A stretch of 64,000 bases of DNA from Actinostola sp. cb2023 (GCA_033675265.1 JAUJYZ010001365.1:1-64000), one strand, 5' to 3'; counted from the first letter of the stretch, positions 22,481-35,382 are shown. Notes: generated from the sequence alone by a model not told the origin. A program made the numbers and translations.

Positions 22481-23100
22481 ATGTAATAATACGGCCGAAA
22501 TTTACAATTTTCCTTTTATTATGTTTTTATGGACGAATAAAAATGACTTTGGAGTCATTGTTTGTATATCTACCACATTCAATAAACAATCAATCACTTG
22601 TCGCCATGTACTTAGGGAAGGTATCATATTAGTTGTGGTCATCTGTGGTGTCGAAAGGAATCTATGGTATGCCGGCAAAATTTCCTGCCTTTGGCTGGTA
22701 ACTAAGGAGTTGTGGCTCGTTATGCAAGCCAGTAAGCAGTGATCATTGCGACTGATTTTTTTTTTGCCAGAACGTTAACAGTTAAAACTGAATTACGTAA
22801 TTTACAATTGATTGAATTACCTCAAGAGCGAATAAAAGACATACAAATCTAGAAAAAAAAAAAAAATTCGCAAAGCATTCTGGTAGTTGTAGTCACATTT
22901 TAAAAGTCATTATGCATAATTCAAGGAAACACGGATACCATATACAGTAGTAACACCTTTGTTAGTTTGTGTTTTGAAACAAAGAAGTAATGTAGTCTTA
23001 GCTTTTAGTGATGTAAATAACTTCAGCAGAGCCGGTTGTCACATTGCTGATTTTATATCGCCATTTCTGATCTTCACTAAATGTTGCTATTCTAAGCAAT
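22481..23100. other. No gene found
   Basis: A 73-codon plus frame at 22521-22742 is hydrophobic but has neither homology nor splice support. T and A runs lie near 22757 and 22853. Confidence 0.4.
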
Positions 23101-23108
23101 AATACGCT

Positions 23109-23392
23109 TTATTATATAGACACGAGTGTTTTACTGGAAAATATCTCACTCGTAAAATTCGTACGAAACTACATCCGGGACCCGAGTGGCGTATTTTCCA
23201 TATCCTCACTAGTGAGGATATCGATGACGTCAGGCTCAGTACTTTTAGTCAAAAACTATATTTTTTCGTCAATTTGTTTTTGGTCTATATAATAAAAAAG
23301 AAAATTACACGGCGGTTTGAAGATATGAATTTTATTTTCTCTTTGCCACTCGAAAATAAAATTCATATCTTCGCGCCGCCGTGTAATATCCT
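23109..23392. mobile_element. Foldback MITE pair
   Basis: TTTATTATATAGACAC at 23109 pairs with GGTCTATATAATAAAA at 23282. An adjoining palindrome at 23304-23388 has arms ATTACACGGCGG...GAATTTTATTTTC and the inverse ending CGCCGTGTAAT. A related foldback is at 36230-36385. Confidence 0.75.
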
Positions 23393-23555
23393 CTATGTAA
23401 ATGTTGTATATTCCGAATAACTGCGAAAGCTAGCGCTGGACCGGAAAACACTTTCAAAACACAAACTTGAAAATTGGTAATTTTCAATTTTATGTTTTGA
23501 AAATGTTTGTAAACATCAAAGTTGGCGCATGCGCGTGTCTTGAGAGTGCCCCTTT

Positions 23556-24123
23556 AAAGTGCTACTTAGACGAAAATCGATCGAAGTTTAATTTAGCTGA
23601 AACTTCACACTGAAATAATCTCAAAGAGCCATACAATTACTGGTTAATGTGTTTTCTCAAAATTCCTATGGGAAGTATTACATTTTTATGAATCTTTAGA
23701 AGCGGTCAGCGAGGTCATCTACTCAACCCTAACAATCAACACAGCTTCGCTCCATACATTTCTTTGTGTTTATTTTCTTGAATTATTTTAATTCTATGAA
23801 GCTAAAAGTTTGGGTGAAGTAGTTTTCTTACATTATTTGTACTTAGGATTGATTGTCTGACCAGTTTTCTTCAATGCCGAGCTGTTATCTGAACAAAACA
23901 TTGAGATATTTTGACTAACTAAAATACAAAGAAATGTATGGAGCTGAATGTTGGGTTGAGTAGATGACGTCACTGACACCTCTAAAGATTCATAAAAATA
24001 TAGTACTTCCCTCTGGAATATCGAAAAAAGATTTGAACTGGTTATTATTAGACCCTTGAATAATTATTCAATGAAGTTTCAGCTAAATTAAACTTCGATC
24101 GATTTTCGTCTAAGTAGCACTTT
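23556..24123. mobile_element. Foldback TIR element (568 bp) with perfect ends of about 50 bp
   Basis: The left end AAAGTGCTACTTAGACGAAA runs inward to AGCTGAAACTTCA and is inverted without mismatch at 24072-24123. Inner parts are inverted too (AGGTCATCTACTCAACCC with GGGTTGAGTAGATGAC; CATACATTTCTTTGT with ACAAAGAAATGTATG), so the whole element folds back. There is no coding capacity. Confidence 0.85.
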
Positions 24124-24554
24124 TTAAAGTGCTAAAAAGTTAAAAAGTGGATATTTAATTACCTCTCTAATCGATATCAGTTCAAACAAGTGGATAATAG
24201 ACTGAACAAAGAAAGCCTTAAACTTTTGTTATTATGTACTTATATTGACTGAGTACGGACAGGAAACTATTTGGGTCGCTAGAGGTCTGCAAAGTTGATT
24301 ATTATTATTAACATTTCATGTTTCAAAATTTCAAAGTCACATGTTGCGTTGTTTTTGTGCATTTGGAAGTCTCTACAAAACTGACAAATCTCGAAAATAC
24401 AGTGTTAATATAATGAACTAAAGGAACTCGGACCGTTTAGTCCAAACAATAGCATCTTGAGAGGGTTTTGTCCAGTTAATTTCGATTATTTGCCTAAGAT
24501 ACATACATATATACCGGCATCATCTGACAATCGTGGAGCAAGATCTATCCACAT
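24124..24554. other. No gene or repeat seen
   Basis: AT-rich unique-looking sequence lies between two foldback elements. No frame is worth reporting. Confidence 0.4.
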
Positions 24555-25476
24555 TTAGCAGAAACCAACTAGCATACTATCACGATTGTATGTAATCTGA
24601 TTGGCTAACGTACTCACTATCTATTTAACAATTAGACAACGAGTCCGAGTTGGCTATGAACAGATAGTCAACGAGGCTCTGACTATCTTAGCTCATAGAC
24701 AACGAGGGCGAGTTGTCTAATTGTTTTAGTATAAACAAACTAGCATACTTAATTATTATACCAATATATCTTGTTTAATTTGCATAAGTAAGAAGAATAA
24801 GAATTTTATGCCAGTCATAACTACACATTTGGCTGAACTAAACGAGCTGTTTAGTTTTACCATCAACAAATGGAAAACTAAACCAGAAAAGTTGGTTCTT
24901 TTGTTGAAAAACTTTCATAAATCAAATAACAAATGAACAAAATACGAGTCAAGAGTGGTGTAGCCTTCGTTTATTACCTTTATCACTATCAGTATTCCCT
25001 TTGACTTTGTCTTCGCTAAAGTTGAAAAATCGGCCCAAATTCGAAAAATCTTCAACTTTAACGATCATTTCTCGCTCAGTTTCTGCAGTGCCAGCCAAAG
25101 AAAACTTGCTTGAATTGTCAATGAGATGTCTATATTTATGTGCTTTTTCCATTTCTTGTTCTTGAGATTTGTTTCTCGGTCTATTTTAGCTCTTTTTAGC
25201 GAGAAAACAACTATCGGGTTTGTCTGCCATCTTGCTTCATCGCCGTTCACGACAATGGTTACCATGGTGATTCGCTACTAGGGGACTATCACTATTAGAC
25301 CCCTAGTAGCGTAGCCAATCAGATTGCAGGATATGTGATAGACCACTAGTTTGTTTATACTAATGAGTGATAGATAGTGAGTAGCGAAAAAACCGGCGTT
25401 TTGCACAAAAACAAAGCGAAAAATCAATAAATATTGGAACAAATTCGAAGGTAGTATGCTAGTTGGTTTCTACTAA
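24555..25476. mobile_element. TIR element about 920 bp, with nested foldback
   Basis: TTAGCAGAAACCAACTAGCA at the left and GCTAGTTGGTTTCTACTAA at the right are inverted. Subterminal blocks (CTGATTGGCTAACG, CACTATCTATT) also recur inverted near 25310-25385. A nested foldback lies at about 24632-24730 (ACAATTAGACAACGAG and its inverse). A minus frame at 25065-25265 has a basic central stretch but no transposase motif. Confidence 0.7.
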
Positions 25477-25482
25477 AGCAAT

Positions 25483-25592
25483 TAGACTACTCGTTCTCGT
25501 TTTCTCTGAGTTCAAACAGTCAGTTCGACCCTACACGCCTCGTTGACTATTGACTCATAGAAAACTCGAACTCGTAGTCTAATTTTTAAATA
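25483..25592. mobile_element. Small foldback
   Basis: AATTAGACTACTCGTTCTCG and ACTCGAACTCGTAGTCTAATT are inverted and sit immediately right of the TIR element. The inner arms TTTTCTCTGAG and CTCATAGAAAA also pair. Confidence 0.7.
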
Positions 25593-26540
25593 TATACTAA
25601 GGTGTGTGGTCGTCTAACACCCGCGATGTCCGAGAATCTTTAATATTTTTAATCTTTAATCGTTGTTACTGCCATTTAGCTGTGGCTAATCCCGGCAGGA
25701 GGAGCAGCGGCCCCGAGATAACACAACAATGGTACAAAATAATCAAAATTGGCATACCGTGGTATACCGTATGTTATCTCATGCTTGTGATTTGTACATC
25801 TGCGAGACCGTACGTCGAAGTAAACATATTCGAACAATTCCCGGCTCCCTGTTGTCGATTACTTCAATGAAGATGGACACTTAGCCCGCAATGACCGCGT
25901 GGCGAAAGGGCTCAGGACCTGCGATGGGGCTTCAATAGGCCGGAAACGGATGGACATGGAATCGATCACAAATTCAAATCACTTCGTCCACGTGGACTCA
26001 ACATCAATTGTGATTATATTTGCTGACGTACTTTCTTTATAAGGGTTAGAGAATGGACGGCAGTGTTTTATGGAATTTAGAGCTTCAGCGTATCGTGTAC
26101 TGAATCCTGCGTGATGCCCTCGAGGCCGTTCTATCAATGCTCATGAATTCATGGTTCCGACACTCCATAGTTACTGTTGCTATGTACCACAAACTTTCAC
26201 ATTTCTTGTGAAAGTACACATGTACTTGTGACATCACTGTCATGCGCAGGATACACCGCAACTCATCCCACATTGGAGAGAGGTTTTGTATTCGTAAGTA
26301 GGAAGCCGTAAGGATAATCATAACTTGACGTCGGTGCCATGCAAAGGTCAATGATACGAGTAAATGAGACCTTTGCATGACCTGTGTTAAAGTCAATCAG
26401 ACTTTATCACTGATAAAGAACTGTTGAATAAAACACCAGTGTCTTTATGAGTCATATAGACTTATAGTTTTATCGGGCTATGAAGATCCATGCATGTGAC
26501 CGATTGGACAAACCTGATTGGACCAATTGCTCATGAATTA
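25593..26540. other. No gene found; partial MITE-like start at 26041
   Basis: AAGGGTTAGAGAATGGACGG followed by TTTATGGAATTTAGAGCTTC at 26041-26090 resembles the end of the MITE at 12703, without a matching right end. The frames at 25604-25870 and 26085-26396 have no recognised domain. Confidence 0.4.
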
Positions 26541-26665
26541 TTAATGAGTTTTAGAAAAGTCGTTTATAAAACTCGAGCCCATGTTTTTTCGGCCATATAG
26601 ATCCTCGCCTACGGCTCGGATCTTTATATGCCGATAAAACTCGATCTCTCGTTTTATAAACAGTA
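26541..26665. mobile_element. Foldback MITE
   Basis: TCGTTTATAAAACTCGAGCC on the left and CTCGATCTCTCGTTTTATAA on the right are near-inverted. The middle CGGCCATATAGATCC and GGATCTTTATATGCCG also pair. Confidence 0.65.
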
Positions 26666-27047
26666 CATTATATACCAAGGAAGCAAAGAAGAACATTCGC
26701 CACTTGTGCAATACTACACTACACAATTCTAGACACAGGGAGCCCAAGCTATGTTTTTGCTCACTTGGTGTTCACTTTTCCTTTGTAATAATCTCATAAT
26801 GCATTGCGCGCGTACCGGAAGTCTGGAACTCTTGATGCTTTTATAACATGGAGACACTTGATTACAATGTCCCTTTATTGTTAATGAATACTTGCGGCAG
26901 TGCATGTAGTTACATGGGGATGCACATGGAACGTGTAGACATCTAAGATTATATAGATTAATATTTGAACTGTTTGAGTATTTCAAATTGTACCTGGTGA
27001 ATTAAAAGTACATATAATATCATCTACGTACGTTAGTCATTAGCATA
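26666..27047. other. No gene found
   Basis: Only short chance frames are present (for example minus 26729-26986) and no domain is recognisable. Confidence 0.4.
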
Positions 27048-27431
27048 CACCGAATTCATAATGGCGTATTTTTATTTTGGCGATACGATACGTTTCTGGT
27101 ACAAATGATCACGTACTGTCATCTAAAACAGTACCTAGAAATAACCATATTTGGAAAGCTTCTTTGCTGTAGACAAAATATCATCGGAGTTATGACAAAT
27201 CATAAATAGAGAGTTTTGTATGAATTTTTCAAGTGAGTCCTAAAAAGCCTCGTTTTGGTGCAATTTCATAATTTCAAATGTTCATATCTTCTCAAGGATT
27301 TATTGTTTGGTTTTCAAAACACACACATAGTATTTAGATAATCACATGCTATCATACCAAACATTTCCTTTTCCCAAATGATATTTGTTGGCTTTTATGC
27401 AAATTAGAAGCAGCAATTATGAATTCGGTCT
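27048..27431. mobile_element. Possible TIR element (384 bp)
   Basis: ACCGAATTCATAAT at 27049 is inverted as ATTATGAATTCGGT at 27417-27430. The ends are short and no target duplication is clear, so this is a candidate only. Confidence 0.5.
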
Positions 27432-27469
27432 ATTCCCCATGTATATAAGATAATATTTTTTTAAATTTT

Positions 27470-27515
27470 GACATGTTTCGATGTGTCTCACACATCATCA
27501 TCAATGTGGGTAATG
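27470..27515 (-). mobile_element. Penelope-type tail remnant
   Basis: On the minus strand it reads ATTGATGATGATGTGTG, a loop, then CACATCGAAACATGT: the hairpin plus CGAAAC motif seen at the ends of the Penelope-like copies in this window. No coding part is attached. Confidence 0.4.
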
Positions 27516-27536
27516 AGATGTAGTAAGTTACAAGAT

Positions 27537-27823
27537 ACACTAATATAAATTGCAGAATCGTTGTCGGGTTCAAAATCATAGAACATAGAAGTAGACCGCA
27601 AGGGATACCTGGGAAAACGTAAATGAGTCAAATAACGTCCCTTATTCGTAATTTATTTCCCGAATATGTGTAGAATTTTGCTTAGAGAGATCGATAAACA
27701 CCAGCATTTTCCTCTGACTACATGAAACTTAGCTGATTTACCGCTTACTCATATATTCTAGCGGTCTCAGCTTCAATGTTCAACGATTTTGAACCCGACA
27801 ACGATTCTTCAATTTAGTGTATA
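27537..27823. mobile_element. Small TIR element (about 280 bp)
   Basis: GAATCGTTGTCGGGTTCAAA(ATC) at 27555-27577 and its exact inverse at 27785-27807 form the ends, with weaker pairing outward (ACTAATATAAATTG and AATTTAGTGT). The inside has no coding content. Confidence 0.75.
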
Positions 27824-28299
27824 TATGGTAAATGACATGCTAAGGAATGTAGGTGAACTTGTATAATTATATCAACTCCTCCATCTTTTATATCTATCTT
27901 TCTTTTGTTATTCAATTTTTCAGTAGGTTGCCAGAGACTTGTTTTAACCACCAGGGTTTGTCTCTTGCATCCTCCATCTTATCATTATTACAATTATTGT
28001 TTGTAATTCATGCTATGTGGAAATAAATGATTCTTTGAACCATGCAAAGTACAGTAATCGACCATATCGACACTAGATGTTTTAACATCTACCTTTAACA
28101 TCATCTTAAAATTAGTAAAGCAGTTGATTGAGTTTGTGTTTTTTCCCACTTGACATGCATAACTTCATTGAGTTTCACCTGGACTTTGGAGGTATAGCTG
28201 AATCTAGAATAGTAAAGCAATCCGAGGAGCAAGAGATGCGACATGCCTCAGAACTATTTAAATGTTTGAAAACGTGAGAAGAAGTGCTCACGAAAGTAT
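27824..28299. other. Unique-looking flank of the satellite, no gene found
   Basis: AT-rich sequence with no exon that can be supported. The first recognisable part of the 123-bp unit starts near 28300 (ATGTGGAAAAGTGTCGGCG). Confidence 0.5.
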
Positions 28300-31200
28300 G
28301 TGGAAAAGTGTCGGCGTGTCTCACCAACATAACTAGCATTCCAGCTTGCACGTGCAAATTGATAAACAACACGTGCTCGAAACTGTTCTGTGGTGTGCTC
28401 GAAAGTTGGCCAACGTTAGTGTGTGGAAAGTGTCGGCTGGTCTCACCAACCTAACTAGCATTCCAGCTTGCACGTGCAAATTGATAAACAACACGTGCTC
28501 GAAACTGTTCTGTGGTGTGCTCGAAAGTTGGCCAACGTTAGTGTGTGGAAAAGTGTCGGCGTGTCTCACCAACATAACTAGCATTCCAGCTTGCACGTGC
28601 AAATTGATAAACAACACGTGCTCGAAACTGTTCTGTGGTGTGCTCGAACGTTGGCCAACGTTAGTGTGTGGAAAAGTGTCGGCGTGTCTCACCAACATAA
28701 CTAGTATTCCATTGCACGTGCAAATTGATAAACAACACGCGCTCGAAACTGTTCTGTGGTGTGCTCGAACGTTGGCCAACGTTAGTGTGTGGAAAGTGTC
28801 GGCGTGTCTCACCAACATAACTAGCATTCCATTGCACGTGCAAATTGATAAACAACACGTGCTCGAAACTGTTCTGTGGTGTGCTCGAACGTTGGCCAAC
28901 GTTAGTGTGTGGAAAGTGTCGGCTGGTCTCACCAACATATCTACCATTACAGCTTGCACGTGCAAATTGATAAACAACACGTGCTCGAAACTGTTCTGTG
29001 CTGTGCTCGAAAGTTGGCCAACGTCAGTGTGTGGAAAAAGTGTCGGCTGGTCTCACCAACATAACTAGCATTCCAGCTTGCACGTGCAAATTGATAAACA
29101 ACACGTGCTCGAAACTGTTCTGTGGTGTGCTCGAACGTTGGCCAACGTTAGTGTGTGGAAAAGTGTCGGCTGGTCTCACCAACATAACTAGCATTCCAGC
29201 TTGCACATGCAAACTGATAAACAACACGTGCTCGAAACTGTTCTGTGGTGTGCTCGAACGTTGGCCAACGTTAGTGTGTGGAAAAGTGTCGGCGTGTCTC
29301 ACCAACATAACTAGCATTCCATTGCACGTGCAAATTGATAAACAACACGTGCTCGAAACTGTTCTGTGGTGTGCTCGAACGTTGGCCAACGTTAGTGTGT
29401 GGAAAGTGTCGGCGTGTCTCACCAACATAACTAGCATTCCATTGCACGTGCAAATTGATAAACAACACGTGCTCGAAACTGTTCTGTGGTGTGCTCGAAC
29501 GTTGGCCAACGTTAGTGTGTGGAAAGTGTCGGCGTGTCGTCGCACCAACATAACTAGCATTCCATTGCACGTGCAAATTGATAAACAACACGTGCTCGAA
29601 ACTGTTCTGTGGTGTGCTCGAACGTTGGCCAACGTTAGTGTGTGGAAAAGTGTCGGCTGGTCTCACCAACATAACTAGCATTCCAGCTTGCACATGCAAA
29701 CTGATAAACAACACGTGCTCGAAACTGTTCTGTGGTGTGCTCGAACGTTGGCCAACGTTAGTGTGTGGAAAAGTGTCGGCGTGTCTCACCAACATAACTA
29801 GCATTCCATTGCACGTGCAAATTGATAAACAACACGTGCTCGAAACTGTTCTGTGGTGTGCTCGAACGTTGGCCAACGTTAGTGTGTGGAAAGTGTCGGC
29901 GTGTCTCACCAACATAACTAGCATTCCATTGCACGTGCAAATTGATAAACAACACGTGCTCGAAACTGTTCTGTGGTGTGCTCGAAAGTTGGCCAACGTT
30001 TGTGTGTGGAAAGTGTCGGCGTGTCTCACCAACATAACTAGCATTCCAGCTTGCACATGCAAACTGATAAACAACACGTGCTCGAAACTGTTCTGTGCTG
30101 TGCTCGAACGTTGGCCAACGTTAGTGTGTGGACAAGTGTCGGCGTGTCTCACCAACATAACTAGCATTCCAGCTTGCACATGCAAACTGATAAACAACAC
30201 GTGCTCGAAACTGTTCTGCGCTGTGCTCGAAAGTTGGCCAACGTTAGTGTGTGGAAAAGTGTCGGCGTGTCTCACCAACATAACTAGCATTCCAGCTTGC
30301 ACGTGCAAACTGATAAACAACACGTGCTCGAAACTGTTCTGTGGTGTGCTCGAAAGTTGGCCAACGTTAGTGTGTGGAAAGTGTCGGCTGGTCTCACCAA
30401 CCTAACTAGCATTCCAGCTTGCACGTGCAAATTGATAAACAACACGTGCTCGAAACTGTTCTGTGGTGTGCTCGAAAGTTGGCCAACGTTAGTGTGTGGA
30501 AAAGTGTCGGCGTGTCTCACCAACATAACTAGCATTCCAGCTTGCACGTGCAAATTGATAAACAACACGTGCTCGAAACTGTTCTGCGCTGTGCTCGAAC
30601 GTTGGCCAACGTTAGTGTGTGGAAAAGTGTCGGCGTGTCTCACCAACATAACTAGCATTCCATTGCACGTGCAAATTGATAAACAACACGTGCTCGAAAC
30701 TGTTCTGTGGTGTGCTCGAACGTTGGCCAACGTTAGTGTGTGGAAAGTGTCGGCTGGTCTCACCAACATATCTACCATTACAGCTTGCACGTGCAAATTG
30801 ATAAACAACACGTGCTCGAAACTGTTCTGTGCTGTGCTCGAAAGTTGGCCAACGTCAGTGTGTGGAAAGTGTCGGCTGGTCTCACCAACATAACTAGCAT
30901 TCCAGCTTGCACGTGCAAATTGATAAACAACACGTGCTCGAAACTGTTCTGTGGTGTGCTCGAACGTTGGCCAACGTTAGTGTGTGGAAAAGTGTCGGCT
31001 GGTCTCACCAACATAACTAGCATTCCAGCTTGCACATGCAAACTGATAAACAACACGTGCTCGAAACTGTTCTGTGGTGTGCTCGAACGTTGGCCAACGT
31101 TAGTGTGTGGAAAAGTGTCGGCGTGTCTCACCAACATAACTAGCATTCCATTGCACGTGCAAATTGATAAACAACACGTGCTCGAAACTGTTCTGTGGTG

Positions 31201-34200
31201 TGCTCGAACGTTGGCCAACGTTAGTGTGTGGAAAGTGTCGGCGTGTCTCACCAACATAACTAGCATTCCATTGCACGTGCAAATTGATAAACAACACGTG
31301 CTCGAAACTGTTCTGTGGTGTGCTCGAACGTTGGCCAACGTTAGTGTGTGGAAAGTGTCGGCGTGTCGCACCAACATAACTAGCATTCCATTGCACGTGC
31401 AAATTGATAAACAACACGTGCTCGAAACTGTTCTGCGCTGTGCTCGAAAGTTGGCCAACGTTTGTGTGTGGAAAGTGTCGGCGTGTCTCACCAACATAAC
31501 TAGCATTCCAGCTTGCACATGCAAACTGATAAACAACACGTGCTCGAAACTGTTCTGTGCTGTGCTCGAACGTTGGCCAACGTTAGTGTGTGGACAAGTG
31601 TCGGCGTGTCTCACCAACATAACTAGCATTCCAGCTTGCACATGCAAACTGATAAACAACACGTGCTCGAAACTGTTCTGCGCTGTGCTCGAAAGTTGGC
31701 CAACGTTAGTGTGTGGAAAAATGTCGGCGTGTCTCACCAACATAACTAGCATTCCAGCTTGCACGTGCAAACTGATAAACAACACGTGCTCGAAACTGTT
31801 CTGTGGTGTGCTCGAAAGTTGGCCAACGTCAGTGTTTGGAAAGTGTCGGCTGGTCTCACCAACATAACTAGCATTCCAGCTTGCACGTGCAAATTGATAA
31901 ACAACACGTGCTCGAAACTGTTCTGTGGTGTGCTCGAACGTTGGCCAACGTTAGTGTGTGGAAAAGTGTCGGCTGGTCTCACCAACATAACTAGCATTCC
32001 ATTGCACGTGCAAACTGATAAACAACACGTGCTCGAAACTGTTCTGTGCTGTGCTCGAACGTTGGCCAACGTTAGTGTGTGGACAAGTGTCGGCGTGTCT
32101 CACCAACATAACTAGCAATCCAGCTTGCACATGCAAACTGATAAACAACACGTGCTCGAAACTGTTCTGCGCTGTGCTCGAAAGTTGGCCAACGTTAGTG
32201 TGTGGAAAAGTGTCGGCGTGTCTCACCAACATAACTAGCATTCCAGCTTGCACGTGCAAACTGATAAACAACACGTGCTCGAAACTGTTCTGTGGTGTGC
32301 TCGAACGTTGGCCAACGTTAGTGTGTGGAAAAGTGTCGGCGGGTCTCACCAACATAACTAGCATTCCAGCTTGCACGTGCAAATTGATTAACAACACGTG
32401 CTCGAAACTGTTCTGTGGTGTGCTCGAACGTTGGCCAACGTTAGTGTGTGGAAAAGTGTCGGCGTGTCTCACCAACATAACTAGCATTCCAGCTTGCACG
32501 TGCAAATTGATTAACAACACGTGCTCGAAACTGTTCTGTGGTGTGCTCGAACGTTGGCCAACGTTAGTGTGTGGAAAGTGTCGGCGTGTCTCACCAACAT
32601 AACTAGCATTCCATTGCACGTGCAAATTGATAAACAACACGTGCTCGAAACTGTTCTGTGGTGTGCTCGAACGTTGGCCAACGTTAGTGTGTGGAAAAGT
32701 GTCGGCGGGTCTCGCCAACATAACTAGCATTCCAGCTTGCACGTGCAAACTGATAAACAACACGTGCTCGAAACTGTTCTGTGGTGTGCTCGAACGTTGG
32801 CCAACGTTAGTGTGTGGAAAAGTGTCGGCGGGTCTCACCAACATAACTAGCATTCCAGCTTGCACGTGCAAATTGATTAACAACACGTGCTCGAAACTGT
32901 TCTGTGGTGTGCTCGAACGTTGGCCAACGTTAGTGTGTGGAAAAGTGTCGGCGTGTCTCACCAACGTAACTAGCATTCCAGCTTGCACGTGCAAATTGAT
33001 TAACAACACGTGCTCGAAACTGTTCTGTGGTGTGCTCGAACGTTGGCCAACGTTAGTGTGTGGAAAAGTGTCGGCGTGTCTCACCAACATAACTAGCATT
33101 CCAGCTTGCACGTGCAAATTGATTAACAACACGTGCTCGAAACTGTTCTGTGGTGTGCTCGAACGTTGGCCAACGTTAGTGTGTGGAAAAGTGTCGGCGT
33201 GTCTCACCAACGTAACTAGCATTCCAGCTTGCACGTGCAAATTGATTAACAACACGTGCTCGAAACTGTTCTGTGGTGTGCTCGAACGTTGGCCAACGTT
33301 AGTGTGTGGAAAAGTGTCGGCGTGTCTCACCAACATAACTAGCATTCCAGCTTGCACGTGCAAATTGATAAACAACACGTGCTCGAAACTGTTCTGTGGT
33401 GTGCTCGAACGTTGGCCAACGTTAGTGTGTGGAAAGTGTCGGCGTGTCTCACCAACATAACTAGCATTCCATTGCACGTGCAAATTGATAAACAACACGT
33501 GCTCGAAACTGTTCTGTGGTGTGCTCGAACGTTGGCCAACGTTAGTGTGTGGAAAAGTGTCGGCGGGTCTCACCAACATAACTAGCATTCCAGCTTGCAC
33601 GTGCAAACTGATAAACAACACGTGCTCGAAACTGTTCTGTGGTGTGCTCGAACGTTGGCCAACGTTAGTGTGTGGAAAAGTGTCGGCGGGTCTCACCAAC
33701 ATAACTAGCATTCCAGCTTGCACGTGCAAATTGATTAACAACACGTGCTCGAAACTGTTCTGTGGTGTGCTCGAACGTTGGCCAACGTTAGTGTGTGGAA
33801 AAGTGTCGGCGTGTCTCACCAACGTAACTAGCATTCCAGCTTGCACGTGCAAATTGATTAACAACACGTACTCGAAACTGTTCTGTGGTGTGCTCGAACG
33901 TTGGCCAACGTTAGTGTGTGGAAAGTGTCGGCGTGTCTCACCAACATAACTAGCATTCCATTGCACGTGCAAATTGATAAACAACACGTGCTCGAAACTG
34001 TTCTGCGCTGTGCTCGAAAGTTGGCCAACGTTAGTGTGTGGAAAGTGTCGGCGTGTCTCACCAACATAACTAGCATTCCAGCTTGCACGTGCAAATTGAT
34101 TAACAACACGTGCTCGAAACTGTTCTGTGGTGTGCTCGAACGTTGGCCAACGTTAGTGTGTGGAAAAGTGTCGGCGTGTCTCACCAACATAACTAGCATT

Positions 34201-35382
34201 CCAGCTTGCACGTGCAAATTGATTAACAACACGTGCTCGAAACTGTTCTGTGGTGTGCTCGAACGTTGGCCAACGTTAGTGTGTGGAAAGTGTCGGCGTG
34301 TCTCACCAACATAACTAGCATTCCATTGCACGTGCAAATTGATAAACAACACGTGCTCGAAACTGTTCTGCGCTGTGCTCGAAAGTTGGCCAACGTTAGT
34401 GTGTGGAAAAGTGTCGGCGGGTCTCACCAACATAACTAGCATTCCAGCTTGCACGTGCAAATTGATTAACAACACGTGCTCGAAACTGTTCTGTGGTGTG
34501 CTCGAACGTTGGCCAAACGTTAGTGTGTGGAAAAGTGTCGGCGTGTGTCTCACCAACATAACTAGCATTCCAGCTTGCACGTGCAAATTGATTAACAACA
34601 CGTGCTCGAAACTGTTCTGTGGTGTGCTCGAAATTTGGCCAACGTTAGTGTGTGGAAAGTGTCGGCGTGTCTCACCAACATAACTAGCATTCCATTGCAC
34701 GTGCAAATTGATAAACAACACGTGCTCGAAACTGTTCTGTGGTGTGCTCGAACGTTGGCCAACGTTAGTGTGTGGAAAGTGTCGGCGTGTCTCACCAACA
34801 TAACTAGCATTCCATTGCACGTGCAAATTGATAAACAACACGTGCTCGAAAACTGTTCTGCGCTGTGCTCGAAAGTTGGCCAACGTTAGTGTGTGGAAAG
34901 TGTCGGCGTGTCTCACCAACATAACTAGCATTCCAGCTTGCACGTGCAAATTGATTAACAACACGTGCTCGAAACTGTTCTGTGGTGTGCTCGAACGTTG
35001 GCCAACGTTAGTGTGTGGAAAAGTGTCGGCGTGTCTCACCAACATAACTAGCATTCCAGCTTGCACGTGCAAATTGATTAACAACACGTGCTCGAAACTG
35101 TTCTGTGGTGTGCTCGAACGTTGGCCAACGTTAGTGTGTGGAAAGTGTCGGCGTGTCTTACCAACATAACTAGCATTCCATTGCACGTGCAAATTGATAA
35201 ACAACACGTGCTCGAAACTGTTCTGCGCTGTGCTCGAAAGTTGGCCAACGTTAGTGTGTGGACAAGTGTCGGCGGATCTCACCAACATAACTAGCATTCC
35301 AGCTTGCACGTGCAAATTGATAAACAACACGTGCTCGAAACTGTTCTGTGCTGTGCTCGAAAGTTGGTCAACGTTAGGCAAC
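28300..35382. repeat. 7-kb satellite, 123-bp unit (120-bp variant), about 58 copies
   Basis: The unit runs GTGTGGAAAAGTGTCGGCGT, CTCACCAACATAACTAGC, ATTCCAGCTTGCACGTGCAA, ATTGATAAACAACACGTGCT, CGAAACTGTTCTGTGGTGTG, CTCGAACGTTGGCCAACGTT, AGT. Spacing measured at 33058 and 33181 is 123 bp, that is 41 codons. Variants lack one A (GGAAAGTG) and/or AG plus a base change (CCATTGC, two shorter); together they give 120 bp. Because both lengths are multiples of three, long frames stay open on both strands (up to 678 codons on the minus strand at 31951-33987). Sub-types (CTGGTCTC, GGGTCTC, ATTGATTAAC, GGACAAGTG) are grouped, and a higher-order block of about 1.83-1.95 kb repeats. No promoter or splice support makes these frames genes. 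Confidence 0.95.

Noticed and set aside
31951..33987. 678-codon minus-strand frame as a repeat protein
   Set aside because: The unit is a multiple of three, so open frames are expected on both strands; no promoter, signal or splice site supports it.
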